64,000 nt of DNA, from contig NZ_PDJI01000004.1 in assembly GCF_002563695.1 (NCBI RefSeq), forward strand, positions 496,001-560,000, written 5' to 3'. A program made the position numbers and the translations under genes. Shown here in pieces: positions 25,037 through 33,660 of this stretch (the stretch's first letter is position 1; the number at the start of each line of letters is the position of its first letter). Below the pieces are notes generated by a model. The model worked only from the letters and a program-made list of their open reading frames with translations. It did no database searches and had not been told where the DNA came from. This DNA is from Georgenia soli (GTDB lineage Bacteria > Actinomycetota > Actinomycetes > Actinomycetales > Actinomycetaceae).

Positions 25037-25579
25037 ATGACCGAGACGACGGCGTCGACGTTCCTGCGCCTGCTGCGCGAGCAGGTGGGCCACGAGTTCG
25101 ACGCGCACCAGCAGTACATCGCCATCGCGGTGTGGTTCGACTCCCACGACCTGCCGCAGCTGGCCCGGCACTACTACCGCCAGGCCGTCGAGGAGCGCAA
25201 CCACGCCATGATGCTCGTGCAGTACATGCTCGACCGGAACCTTCAGGTCCAGATCCCCGCCGGCTCCGCGGTGCGCAACGACTTCACCGACGTCACCGAC
25301 CCGCTGCGGCTCGCGCTCGCGCAGGAGCAGCAGGTCACCGCGCAGATCGAGGCGATCTTCCGGGCCGCCCGCGAGGAGGACGACGCCCTCGGCGAGCAGT
25401 TCATGCTGTGGTTCCTCAAGGAGCAGGTGGAGGAGGTCGCCTCGGCGACGACACTGCTCACCGTGGCCGAGCGCGCCGGTGACAACCTCTTCGACCTGGA
25501 GAACTACGTCGCCCGCGAGCAGATCGGTGACGGCGGGCTCTCCGACGGCGCTCCCCCGGCCGCCGGCGGCGCCCTGTAG
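25037..25579 (+). CDS. Ferritin (BfrB/FtnA type)
   Basis: 180 residues of the non-haem ferritin family that forms a 24-mer iron-storage shell. Ferroxidase ligands are in place: Glu in VGHEFDAHQQY, the EERNHAMM helix, and later FLKEQVEEVASA. Length fits the family, with a short Gly/Ala-rich tail. It converts Fe(II) and O2 to stored ferric mineral. Single gene with its own leaderless promoter; no Fur or IdeR box was recognised. Confidence 0.93.
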   Translation: MTETTASTFLRLLREQVGHEFDAHQQYIAIAVWFDSHDLPQLARHYYRQAVEERNHAMMLVQYMLDRNLQVQIPAGSAVRNDFTDVTDPLRLALAQEQQVTAQIEAIFRAAREEDDALGEQFMLWFLKEQVEEVASATTLLTVAERAGDNLFDLENYVAREQIGDGGLSDGAPPAAGGAL

Positions 25580-25595
25580 CCCACCGGGTGCGAGG

Positions 25596-26066
25596 ATGAC
25601 CGGCGTGTTCCACGTCGTCTTCTACGAGCCCCGTATCCCGCCCAACACGGGTAACGCGATCAGGATGGTCGCCTGCACCGGCGCCACTCTCCATCTGGTC
25701 GAGCCGCTCGGCTTCGAGCTGACGGACGCCCACCTGCGGCGGGCGGGGCTCGACTACCACGACCTGGCCAACGTCGTCGTCCACCCGACCCTCGACGCCG
25801 CCCTGGCCGCCCTGCCGGGACGGGTGTTCGCGTTCACCGGCAGCGCCACGCGCAGCTTCGCCGACGTGGACTACGTCCCCGGCGACGCGCTCCTGTTCGG
25901 CCCCGAGCCGACCGGCCTGCCCGCGCACGTGCTCGCCGACGAGCGCCTGACCGACCGCCTGCGCATCCCGATGATCCCCGGCATCCGGTCGCTCAACCTG
26001 TCGAACTCGGCAGCGATCGCCGTGTACGAGGCGTGGCGCCAGCACGGCTACGCCGAGGGGGTGTGA
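25596..26066 (+). CDS. trmL: tRNA (cytidine/uridine-34-2'-O)-methyltransferase TrmL
   Basis: 156-residue SPOUT methyltransferase. Motifs: FYEPRIPPNTGNAIRMVACTGA (motif 1), LLFGPEPTGLP (motif 2) and IPMIPGIRSLNLSNSAAIAVYEAWR (motif 3), all characteristic of TrmL. It modifies the wobble base of tRNA-Leu isoacceptors in Escherichia coli. ATG 25596 is 16 nt after the ferritin stop and may be read through from it. The 3' end overlaps the convergent membrane protein gene by 74 nt. Confidence 0.92.
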   Translation: MTGVFHVVFYEPRIPPNTGNAIRMVACTGATLHLVEPLGFELTDAHLRRAGLDYHDLANVVVHPTLDAALAALPGRVFAFTGSATRSFADVDYVPGDALLFGPEPTGLPAHVLADERLTDRLRIPMIPGIRSLNLSNSAAIAVYEAWRQHGYAEGV

Positions 26067-26934
26067 CGGCGCCGCTGTCAGCCGGCAGGCCTGCGAGGAG
26101 AACGACCGTAGCCGCGACGAACGCCAGCATGATGAAGGGCTCGGCCGGGTCGTAGGCCACCGCACCGGGGACGCCCGTCGTGCGCTGGACGAGCAGGCCG
26201 GTCATGTACTGGAGCTGCTGCAGCGTGCCCGAGGTCAGGAGCACGCCGGCGATGACGTACCCCCACGGCGCGCGCCGCCACAGCGTCACCGCGGCGACGA
26301 GATAGCCCGGCACGAGCAGGGCCAGGTCGAGGACGTACGCGAGGTGCAGGCTGGCGATCGGCAGGACCAGCTGGCTCTCCTCCGGCGGCTCGCCGATCAG
26401 CGCGAACCGCAACGCGTAGTACACCCACATCCCGCCCAGCCCGGCACCGAGCAGCCCGAGCAGCACGGCGACGGGCCGGAGGGGGGTGCGCGGGGACACC
26501 GCGCGTGCCAGACGTTCGACGTCCAGAGCGACGAGCGACAGCACCAGCGCGGCCACCGAGAGCGAGAACAGCGCGACGTGCACCAGGAACAGCGCGTTGA
26601 ACGCGGTGCCGAAGACGACAGTCGCGAACGTGTAGACCGAGTAGGCGAGCATGCCGGCACGCACCAGCTGCGCCCGCGGGGACCCGTACCGCTCCGCGAC
26701 GAGGGACCACACCAGGAGCGGCACGGCGAGGGTGAGGGTGATGAGGTCGTTGGCGCGCAGCATCGCGACGACGGCGTCCGGGTCCCGGTAGAGCCCGGGC
26801 ACCAGCACCCCCGCCAGGGACGAGATCGTCAGGAGCACGGCGACCAGCACGGACAGGCGACGGGCCCACCGCGTCGCCGTCGGGGCCGTGTCACGCCGCT
26901 CGCCGGAAACAGGGTGCTCAGCCAGCTGCGACAT
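25993..26934 (-). CDS. Polytopic membrane protein, unknown function
   Basis: 313 residues with about eight hydrophobic segments between residues 25 and 280 and a basic Arg/Ser/Pro-rich C-terminal tail. No family recognised. ATG 26934 has AAGG about 10 nt upstream; a GTG at 26943 would add three residues. The C-terminal tail is coded antisense to the end of trmL. Neighbours give no functional hint. Confidence 0.65.
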   Translation of the reverse strand: MSQLAEHPVSGERRDTAPTATRWARRLSVLVAVLLTISSLAGVLVPGLYRDPDAVVAMLRANDLITLTLAVPLLVWSLVAERYGSPRAQLVRAGMLAYSVYTFATVVFGTAFNALFLVHVALFSLSVAALVLSLVALDVERLARAVSPRTPLRPVAVLLGLLGAGLGGMWVYYALRFALIGEPPEESQLVLPIASLHLAYVLDLALLVPGYLVAAVTLWRRAPWGYVIAGVLLTSGTLQQLQYMTGLLVQRTTGVPGAVAYDPAEPFIMLAFVAATVVLLAGLPADSGAVTPPRRSRAGATPRTRRSLPSSTG

Positions 26935-27114
26935 CGGGGTCACACCTTCCTACCTGCCCCAGTTGTCGACCACGGCGTCGCTGGCCCTTGTTCGGTCGGC
27001 GGTGCTTGCCGCGCTGCCGGGGGCTCAGCCTCAACGCTCCGCGCCGGAGCGGTCCCGCGCCAGGGGCGAAGGTCCCGTGCGTGCGACCGACATCTCACAG
27101 CCACGACTATGGAT

Positions 27115-27136
27115 GACTTGATATATTCATCAAGTC
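27115..27136 (+). promoter_or_regulatory. Palindromic operator overlapping the -10 of the ArsR-SulP operon
   Basis: GACTTGAT (27115-27122) and ATCAAGTC (27129-27136) are perfectly complementary, spaced by 6 nt. The spacer region provides TATATT (27122-27127), a good -10. This is the layout expected for ArsR-family autorepression, and it is unusually A/T-rich for this genome. Confidence 0.8.
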
Positions 27137-27144
27137 GTCAATCC

Positions 27145-27516
27145 GTGTTCGCAGAGAGCAGCCCCGCCGTGCCCCAACGTGCCGCCGTCCCCATCTACGA
27201 GATCAAGGCAGACCTTTTCAAGGCGCTCGCCCACCCGGTTCGCGTCCGCGCGCTGGAGCTGCTCGCCGAGCAGGAGCAACCGGTGAGCGCGCTGCTGGCC
27301 GACATGGGGATCGAGGCCTCGCATCTCTCTCAGCACCTGGCGGTGCTGCGCCGGGCCGGCGTGGTCACCAACGTGCGGGCGGGCAACACGGTCACCTACG
27401 CCCTGGCGGACCCGTCGGTCGCGGAGATGCTCGCGGCGGCCCGCGCGTTCCTGCTGCACCGGCTGGACGCGACCACCGGCGCGCTCGCCGACCTCGCCGG
27501 TGGGGCGCGCGCGTGA
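27145..27516 (+). CDS. ArsR-family winged-helix repressor
   Basis: 123 residues. Typical ArsR/SmtB fold: LFKALAHPVRVRALELLAEQEQPVSALLADM, recognition helix EASHLSQHLAVLRRAGVV, and wing NVRAGNTVTYALAD. No Cys, so it is not a classical arsenic or cadmium sensor. It probably controls the SulP gene that overlaps its stop (GTGA) by binding the palindrome just upstream. GTG 27145 is the first start after the predicted transcription start; GTG 27169 is an alternative. ArsR-SulP pairs are common in actinobacteria. Confidence 0.87.
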   Translation: MFAESSPAVPQRAAVPIYEIKADLFKALAHPVRVRALELLAEQEQPVSALLADMGIEASHLSQHLAVLRRAGVVTNVRAGNTVTYALADPSVAEMLAAARAFLLHRLDATTGALADLAGGARA

Positions 27517-29249
27517 GCACCATCCCCGCCCTGCAGCCGCGCTTCACCTGGCGCGGCGCCGTCCGCCGGCTCGCGGGCCTGACCATCCCCCGCCGTTCCG
27601 ACTTAGCCGAGCTCCCGCGCTCCTGGCGCAAGGATCTCGTCGCCGGCGTCACCGTCGGGATCGTCGCCCTGCCGCTGGCCCTCGGGTTCGGTGTCGCCTC
27701 CGGCGTCGGCGCGACCGCCGGTCTCATCACGGCGATCATCGCCGGGTTCGTCGCCGCCGTCTTCGGCGGCTCGCACCTTCAGGTGTCCGGCCCCACCGGG
27801 GCGATGACGGTCGTGCTCGTCCCGGTCGTCGCACGCTACGGCGTCGACGCCGTCTTCGCGCTCGCGATCCTGGCGGGCTTCATCGTCGTGCTCATGGGCC
27901 TGCTCGGGATGGGCAAGCTGGTCTCCGTCATCCCCTGGCCCGTGGTCGAGGGGTTCACCCTCGGCATCGGCGTCATCATCTTTCTCCAGCAGGTGCCGCT
28001 CGCGCTGGACACCCCCAAGGCCGACGGCGAGAACGCCGCCCTCGTCGCGTGGCAGACCGCCCGGGCGGCGGACTGGTCGGCGGCGACGGTCCCGCTGGCC
28101 ATGACCGTGGGCGTCATCCTTCTCATGCTCGTTCTGGGCCGGGTGCGCCGCTCCCTCCCAGCGTCGCTCATCGCCGTGGCGGTCGCGACCGTCGTCGCCG
28201 AGCTCGCCCACCTCGACATCGACCGGATCGGCGCGCTGCCCGCCAGCCTGCCCACGCCGTCGCTGCCCGCCTGGGACTCCTCGGCCCTCGCCGAGATGCT
28301 GCCCTCGGCCATGGCCATCGCCGCGCTGGCGGCCCTGGAGAGCCTGCTCTCCGCCCGCGTGGCCGACGGGATGGTCGAGGGCGTGCCGGACACCGACGCC
28401 GACCGTGAGCTCGTGGGTCAGGGGCTGGCGAACGTCGCCAGCGGCATGTTCGGCGGGATGCCCGCGACCGGCGCCATCGCCCGGACCGCGGTCAACGTCC
28501 GGGCAGGGGCGCGCACCCGTGTCGCCTCCGCCAGCCACGCGCTCGTGCTGGTGGCGGTGGTTCTCGTGGCGACGCCGGTCGTGGCGTTGATCCCGATGTC
28601 CGCGCTCGCGGGCGTCCTGATCGTCACGGCGCTGCGGATGATCGACCTGCACACTGCTCGGTCGATCCTGCGGGCGACCCGCGCCGACGGGACGGTCTAC
28701 CTCGTCACCGTCGCGGTCACCATCGTCTTCGACCTGGTCGTCGCCGTGCAGGTGGGCGTCGCCGTCGCCGCCCTGCTGGCGCTCCGGGCGATGTCCCGGG
28801 TCTCGGGCCTCCAGAGGGTCAAGGTGAGCGACGACATCGACGCCGCCGAGGAGGACGCCCTGCTCGACGAGCGCGTCGCGGTCTACCGGTTCCACGGCGC
28901 GCTGTACTTCGGCGGCACCAAGCGGTTCCTCGACGAGATCGCAGCGGTCAAGGACGTCCACGTCATCGTCCTCGTGCTCACCGAGGTGCGCGTCATGGAC
29001 ACCTCGGGCGCGAACGCGCTGGCCGAGATCATCACCGACCTCCAGCGGCGCGGCGTCACCGTGCTGCTCAAGGGCCTTGACCCCGAGCAGCTCCGGATGG
29101 CAGGCGCGGTGGGCGTGCTCAGCACCCTCGGCTCGCCCGAGCACTACTTCACCGACCTGCGTGCCGCCGTCGCGCACGCCCGCAACCACGTCCGCTACGA
29201 GCTGGCCGACATCTGGTCGCTGCAGTGCGACCTGCGGGCGGTGCGCTGA
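27513..29249 (+). CDS. SulP-family anion transporter with STAS domain
   Basis: 578 residues. Membrane domain with 12 to 14 segments and SulP motifs (VGIVALPLALGFGVASGV, FGGSHLQVSGPTGAMTVV, GQGLANVASGMFGGMPATGAIARTAVNVRAGART). The C-terminal STAS domain (about 450-560, VLVLTEVRVMDTSGANAL) carries the usual switch-Ser/Thr region. Transports sulfate, bicarbonate or a related anion; the substrate cannot be told. Translationally coupled to the ArsR gene. Confidence 0.92.
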   Translation: MSTIPALQPRFTWRGAVRRLAGLTIPRRSDLAELPRSWRKDLVAGVTVGIVALPLALGFGVASGVGATAGLITAIIAGFVAAVFGGSHLQVSGPTGAMTVVLVPVVARYGVDAVFALAILAGFIVVLMGLLGMGKLVSVIPWPVVEGFTLGIGVIIFLQQVPLALDTPKADGENAALVAWQTARAADWSAATVPLAMTVGVILLMLVLGRVRRSLPASLIAVAVATVVAELAHLDIDRIGALPASLPTPSLPAWDSSALAEMLPSAMAIAALAALESLLSARVADGMVEGVPDTDADRELVGQGLANVASGMFGGMPATGAIARTAVNVRAGARTRVASASHALVLVAVVLVATPVVALIPMSALAGVLIVTALRMIDLHTARSILRATRADGTVYLVTVAVTIVFDLVVAVQVGVAVAALLALRAMSRVSGLQRVKVSDDIDAAEEDALLDERVAVYRFHGALYFGGTKRFLDEIAAVKDVHVIVLVLTEVRVMDTSGANALAEIITDLQRRGVTVLLKGLDPEQLRMAGAVGVLSTLGSPEHYFTDLRAAVAHARNHVRYELADIWSLQCDLRAVR

Positions 29250-29267
29250 CCGGCCCAGGGTCCGCCG

Positions 29268-29843
29268 TCAGCCGGTGCTGCGCCCGGAGAGCTTGTCGCG
29301 GAGCCGGTCCACCATGCCCACGCCCGCACCGACGGTCTTGTGGAACAGCTCGGAGTGAGGAGCGCTGGGGTGCGGGCGGGTGGGCGCCAGCTTCTTGGCG
29401 GTCTCGACCTTCTCTCCGAGGTCGACGAGCTCGTCGGCGGGGATGTGCGCGCGGAGCGACGGGAACTGGTCGGTCTCCTCGTCGTTCGCGTGATGGCGCA
29501 GCTGTGACTCGAGCTCGCGTACCAGCTCCATGAACTGGGCGGACGAGGCGTCGACGTCCTCGAGGCGCTTCATGAGCTGGACGATCTCGTCGTGCTCCTT
29601 CTTGTCGTGCTCGACCTCCTGAGCACCGTTGGGCACGTGCTTCTCGATCGCCGGGTAGACGTACATCTCCTCGGCGACGGCATGGCGCATCACCTCGGCG
29701 ATGACGGTGTCGGCCAGATCGCGGCGCCGTTCGGCGTCCGCCGCGGCCTCGATCTGGCCGATCAGCTCGAGCATGCTCTGGTGGTCGCTGGTCAGGATGT
29801 CCACGACATCGGTGCCCGCGCCACCACCTTGTGGCTGTGTCAT
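29268..29843 (-). CDS. Hemerythrin HHE-domain protein
   Basis: 191 residues. Iron-binding pattern: DHQSMLELI, MRHAVAEEMYVYP, EHDKKEHDEI and LRHHANDEETDQFP give the His/Glu set of a hemerythrin-like di-iron four-helix bundle. It binds O2, NO or H2O2-related species; the role is not decided by sequence. ATG 29843 has GGGAGG 7 nt upstream. The last ~40 residues are a flexible basic tail. Ends 18 nt from the convergent SulP gene. Confidence 0.9.
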   Translation of the reverse strand: MTQPQGGGAGTDVVDILTSDHQSMLELIGQIEAAADAERRRDLADTVIAEVMRHAVAEEMYVYPAIEKHVPNGAQEVEHDKKEHDEIVQLMKRLEDVDASSAQFMELVRELESQLRHHANDEETDQFPSLRAHIPADELVDLGEKVETAKKLAPTRPHPSAPHSELFHKTVGAGVGMVDRLRDKLSGRSTG

Positions 29844-29983
29844 GTCAGCGCCTCCCTTGGCGTCGTCAGTCCCATCAGAGTAGGCGGGCGTGACCGCTCG
29901 GGCACCCCCACGAGCGGGGAACACCGAACTGGGCGGCTCGCCTCGCGACCCGATCGAGCGCCTGCCTGTTTCCGTCGAGGACG

Positions 29984-30262
29984 TCAGGCCGACTGCGTGG
30001 CGAAGCGGCGGCGGCTGCGCTCGCGGGCCTTCTCCGCCTCCACCTCGCGGTCCTTGGGCGGCACGGAGGTCACCAGGGAGTCGAGCAGTTCCTGGGTGGC
30101 AGTCGCGATCCGCTCGACAGCGCGGTCGAACGCCTCCTGGTTCGCCTGGGACGGCTTCGTCATGCCGGCGATCTTGCGGACGTACTGGAGCGACGCGGCC
30201 TGCACCTCGTCCGTGGTCGCAGGTGGGGTGAAGTTGTGCAGCGTGTGGATGTTTCGGCACAT
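29984..30262 (-). CDS. DUF2277 family protein
   Basis: 92 residues. MCRNIHTLHNFTPPATTDEVQAA at the start and KDREVEAEKARERSRRRFA at the end are diagnostic of DUF2277, a small actinobacterial family of unknown function with an invariant Cys2 and His6/His9 near the N-terminus. The family begins at MCRNI, so ATG 30262 is used although an open frame extends upstream. Confidence 0.9.
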   Translation of the reverse strand: MCRNIHTLHNFTPPATTDEVQAASLQYVRKIAGMTKPSQANQEAFDRAVERIATATQELLDSLVTSVPPKDREVEAEKARERSRRRFATQSA

Positions 30263-30394
30263 GACGCCAGGGTGCCACGGGCTCACCTTGTGCAGAAGAC
30301 CCCGGGGCTCGGGCCGAGGGCCGACCCACCGCACAGATGCCTCAGGCTCTGCCGACGAGGGCTAGTTTGGGCGGCACCTGTCGGAGGAGGCGCG

Positions 30395-30778
30395 ATGAGT
30401 CCCATACCGCGGGCGGTCGCTCGTGCGAACCGGCGTGTGCTGAACCCGGCGATGCGTCTCGTCGCCCCGCACCTCCCGGGCTTCGGGCTGCTCACGCACG
30501 TCGGCCGGCGCACGGGACGCCAGTACACGATTCCGGTCAACGTCTTCCGCGACGGCGAGAGCGGCTTCCGCATCGCTCTCACCTACGGCCGCGACGCCGA
30601 GTGGGTCCGGAACGTGCGCGCAGCCGGCCGCTGCACGCTGCGGACCCGGGGGCGCGTGGTCGAGCTCGTCGAACCGACGCTCGTGCACGACCCCTGGCGA
30701 TCCTGGGCTCCCGTGCCGGTCCGGCAGATCCTCGGCCTCATCCGTGCGCCCGACGTTCTGGTGATGCGGAAACGCTGA
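30395..30778 (+). CDS. DDN-family (F420-type) deazaflavin-dependent oxidoreductase
   Basis: 127 residues of the split-beta-barrel DDN/nitroreductase family (GFGLLTHVGRRTGRQYTIPVNVF, then RNVRAAGRCTLRTRGRVVEL). Mycobacterial members reduce quinones and nitroimidazoles with coenzyme F420; F420 use here is inferred from family. ATG 30395 has GGAGGAGG 5 nt upstream. TAGTTT at 30363-30368 is a possible -10. Confidence 0.85.
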   Translation: MSPIPRAVARANRRVLNPAMRLVAPHLPGFGLLTHVGRRTGRQYTIPVNVFRDGESGFRIALTYGRDAEWVRNVRAAGRCTLRTRGRVVELVEPTLVHDPWRSWAPVPVRQILGLIRAPDVLVMRKR

Positions 30779-30836
30779 AGCGCCCGAGCCGGCACGCGTC
30801 GCGACTGATCATGGGCAGTTGGTCGGAGCATGGCTC

Positions 30837-30866
30837 GGAGCCGGCGCGCGGGTGCGCGTCGGCTCC
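30837..30866. terminator. 13-bp hairpin between convergent genes
   Basis: Arms 30837-30849 and 30854-30866 pair over 13 bp with one G-T wobble and a 4-nt loop, between the DDN-family gene and the DUF222-HNH pseudogene. No T-tract. Confidence 0.65.
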
Positions 30867-30939
30867 TGGCCTGGGTGGTGGACGGAGAACGTGGGCGGTG
30901 CGGTCATGCCGCGTTGCGGTGCCGCAGACTGCTGCGGTG

Positions 30940-32880
30940 CTAGAAGGGTGGGTCGGTGTTGGCGAAGAGGTCGGCCCAGCGGTTGACGGCGGCCGGTGCG
31001 CCGGCGGGTGGGTCGGGGGTGTGCCGGTACCGGTGCCCGGTCCGGGCGGGGATCCACAGCAGGGTGCCGTCCTTCTCCCGGACCACGTCCCAGTGCTTCG
31101 ACGTCTTGAGGTTGTGATGCCGCCGGCACAGCGGGTGGAGGTTGCAGACGCTGGTCTGCGCCACGAGGTGCGCGATCGCGGGGTCGTAGGCGATGCGGTG
31201 GTCCAGGTCGCACACCACCGACGGTCTTGTGCAGCCGGGGAAGGTGCAGGTGATGTCGCGGGCGCGGACGGTGCGGGTCAGGTCCGCCCCGGGCCGGTAG
31301 GCCTTGGTGGAGAGGTCCTTGAAGTGGCCGTGCTCGTCGGTCAGCAGTGCCCGCCACGTCGCGTCCTGCGCGAGCTCGCGTGCGAGCTCGGCCGGGATCG
31401 GCCCTTACCCGGCCAGATAGCCGGCCTGGTGGTCCAGGCCGAGCAGGGTGCCGGCGCCGACGGTGATCTGCGCCCCGGCCCGGGCGAGGCGCCCGGTGGG
31501 GAGGGGGTGCCCGGCCAGGTCGACGCCGCGGTCCAGGACGGAGGCGAAGAGGTCGACGAACGCGTCCGCCTCCACCTGCTCCCGGGACCGCTCGTCCGAC
31601 TGGTCGCCGTCGACGGCGGCATCGGCCAGCGCGCGCAGGGCGGTCTTGATCGTGTGGGCGTGGTCCGCGCGCACGTAGGCGGTGATCCAGGCCATCGCGT
31701 CCGGGGCGGGGGTGATGGTGACCTTCCGCGCGGCGTGCTCGCGCTGGCGCCGCTCCACCCCCGCGTCCGGGTTCACGCTCAGCGCTGCGGCGCGGAGCCG
31801 GTTGCGCAGCTTCGGCCCGGAGAGCCGGTCGGCGTCCTTCAGCAGGTCGGTGACGACCCGGCGCTGCTGACCCGTGGTCAGGCCCGGCTCCCTCGTGGTC
31901 AGCACGGTCGCCTTGCGGGAATCGATCCGCCCGGTGGTCAGCGCGTCGGCGACCTCGGGGAAGGAGTCCAGCGCCGCGGCGAGGCTCACCTTCGCCGCCC
32001 CGACCGCGTTCGTCGACCCGAGCCGGGCCGCGACCTCCGCCGCCGCCCGGTCCGCCGCCCGCGACGTCATCCCCTGCCGATCCGTCAGCTCCCGCACATG
32101 AACTGCCTGCATCGCCGTCGCCCAGGACGCCACCCGCTCGAACGCCGCGATCGTCTCCACCAACGTCGCCGCCCCGACCTCCCCGGGCACCAACGGACCC
32201 AGCAGCCCGGCCAGGACCGGCCCGCCGGGCAGGGCCTCCAGGGCCGAGGCCCCGGCCGCGTCCGCCTCCCCGTCCACCAGCCCCCGCCCGAACGCCTCGG
32301 CCAGGCCCGGGTCCCCCGGCGCGGGCACCGGCACGGTGGTCGGGGCCGGCGCCGCCCCCGTGGGCACCACCGCCCACCACGGCACCGAGGAGACCGCACC
32401 ATCAGCAGCAGCGGCGCCCTCCCCGGACGAGCCACCGCCGGAAGGAGAGAGCAAGGAGCCGGAAGAGGGAGGGAAGCCGGAAGAGGAAGGGAAGCCGGGC
32501 GAGGGAGGGAAGCCGGGCGAGGGAGCGAAGTCGGGAGAGGGAGCGAAGTCGGGAGAGGGAGCGACGTCGGCAGTGGGGTCCTCATCGACGGCCGAGGCGC
32601 CGTCATCGGTCGCCGTGGCCGAACCGCCGCCATCCGGTGTCGTGGCCGAGATGGCGTCCGCCGAGACGTCGTCGCCCGAGGTCGCGGGCGCGTCCTCTGC
32701 CGGGTCGGCCGGCGCTCCGACCTCCCACACCAGCTCCGAGGAGGGCGGGTACAGCGCGACGCCGGCCTCCGCCCAGCCGCTCACGACCTCGGCGAACGCA
32801 CGCTCCAGGTCCGACACCAAGGCACTCGAGGCCCCGGCGGCACCTTGACCGCCGACCCCGCCAACCCTGCCCCTGACCAT
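30940..32880 (-). pseudogene. DUF222-HNH endonuclease gene interrupted by one in-frame stop codon
   Basis: Full frame of about 646 codons. The first ~490 residues hold a low-complexity Pro/Ser/Gly region (about 110-160) and the DUF222 domain. A TAA (31407-31405) follows GLDHQAGYLAG. The same frame then continues without a shift as GPIPAELARELAQDATW and ends in an HNH nuclease motif (CTFPGCTRPSVVCDLDHRIAYD, then LCRRHHNLKTSKHW). Relatives read GYGPIP at the stop, so TAC to TAA is the simplest cause. The HNH part is separated from its start, so nuclease activity is probably lost unless readthrough occurs. ATG 32880 lies 7 nt after a TAGTGT -10 hexamer. Confidence 0.88.
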
Positions 32881-32887
32881 GCATCGA

Positions 32888-32893
32888 ACACTA
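32888..32893 (-). promoter_or_regulatory. -10 hexamer TAGTGT, leaderless start of DUF222-HNH pseudogene
   Basis: On the minus strand TAGTGT is followed by 7 nt and the ATG at 32880. The promoter therefore looks intact although the gene is broken. Confidence 0.6.
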
Positions 32894-33078
32894 GTACGAC
32901 CCACCGACATCCGCTCAGGCTGTCGGAGATCTGTGGACAGGACGGCGGTTTGCGTGCCGGGGGACGGACCGGGAGGCGATGGGGCGGTGACGGATTGTGG
33001 CCGGAGCAGTGATGCTGGACTGGCAGCAGGCGTGGCGGTGGACGACCAGGCGGTCGACGCGCTTCGCGCGGTGAGCAG

Positions 33079-33540
33079 TCAGACCGCGCGAGGGCGCACC
33101 GAGTCGTTCGAGCTAGCTGCCGGTCCGCCGTCGGCGTCCAGCTGTTCGAGCTGCCGCCGGGTCGCGACCTGGCGGTAGGAACCGTCCAGAAGTTCGGCGA
33201 CCTCCTGCCAGTCCACGTCGTCAGGACCGGCCCCACCGGCGGCGAGGTCGAGGCCGATCCAGCCGGACGGAGCGAGGTAGGCGGGCACGAAACTCCGTGC
33301 GTCGTCGGCCAGGGCCGCCCGCTCCGACTCCTCCGGCAGCACCAGCAGCCCGTGGGGGTATCTGACCCGCACGTCGGCCGCGCCCTTGGTGCTCGACCCG
33401 TACACCGCGAAGACCTTCTTCACCCGGAAGTGCGGGCGACCGTGCGCGATCGTCTCCTCGGCGTCGGGGAACGAGAGCGCAAGGGCACGTAACCGTGCAA
33501 GGAACGGATCGTCGTCGTCGAACATGATCGGGTGCGCCAC
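33079..33540 (-). CDS. MmcQ/YjbR-family protein
   Basis: 153 residues with the MmcQ/YjbR fold (RALALSFPDAEETIAHGRPHFRV, GLDLAAGGAGPDDVDWQEVAELLDGSYRQVA). Proteins of this DUF419-related family are cyclophilin-like DNA-binding-fold proteins of unsettled function. GTG 33540 has GGAGG directly upstream; an internal ATG at 33525 lacks one. The Ser/Ala/Arg-rich C-terminal end is non-conserved. Confidence 0.82.
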   Translation of the reverse strand: MAHPIMFDDDDPFLARLRALALSFPDAEETIAHGRPHFRVKKVFAVYGSSTKGAADVRVRYPHGLLVLPEESERAALADDARSFVPAYLAPSGWIGLDLAAGGAGPDDVDWQEVAELLDGSYRQVATRRQLEQLDADGGPAASSNDSVRPRAV

Positions 33541-33660
33541 GGTTCCTCCCGCGGTCAGGGTAGCGAGCACAGGCAATCCAGGGACTCGATCACCACCCTC
33601 GACGGGGACGGAGCGAGGGAGTGCCGCCCTGGCCGCGCAGAGGTGGAAGGCGACGAGGTT

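Noticed and set aside
31218..31407. Frameshift or selenocysteine/readthrough signal in the DUF222-HNH gene
   Set aside because: Both halves are in the same frame, the codon is TAA rather than TGA, and no stem-loop or recoding context was recognised; a plain nonsense change is simpler.
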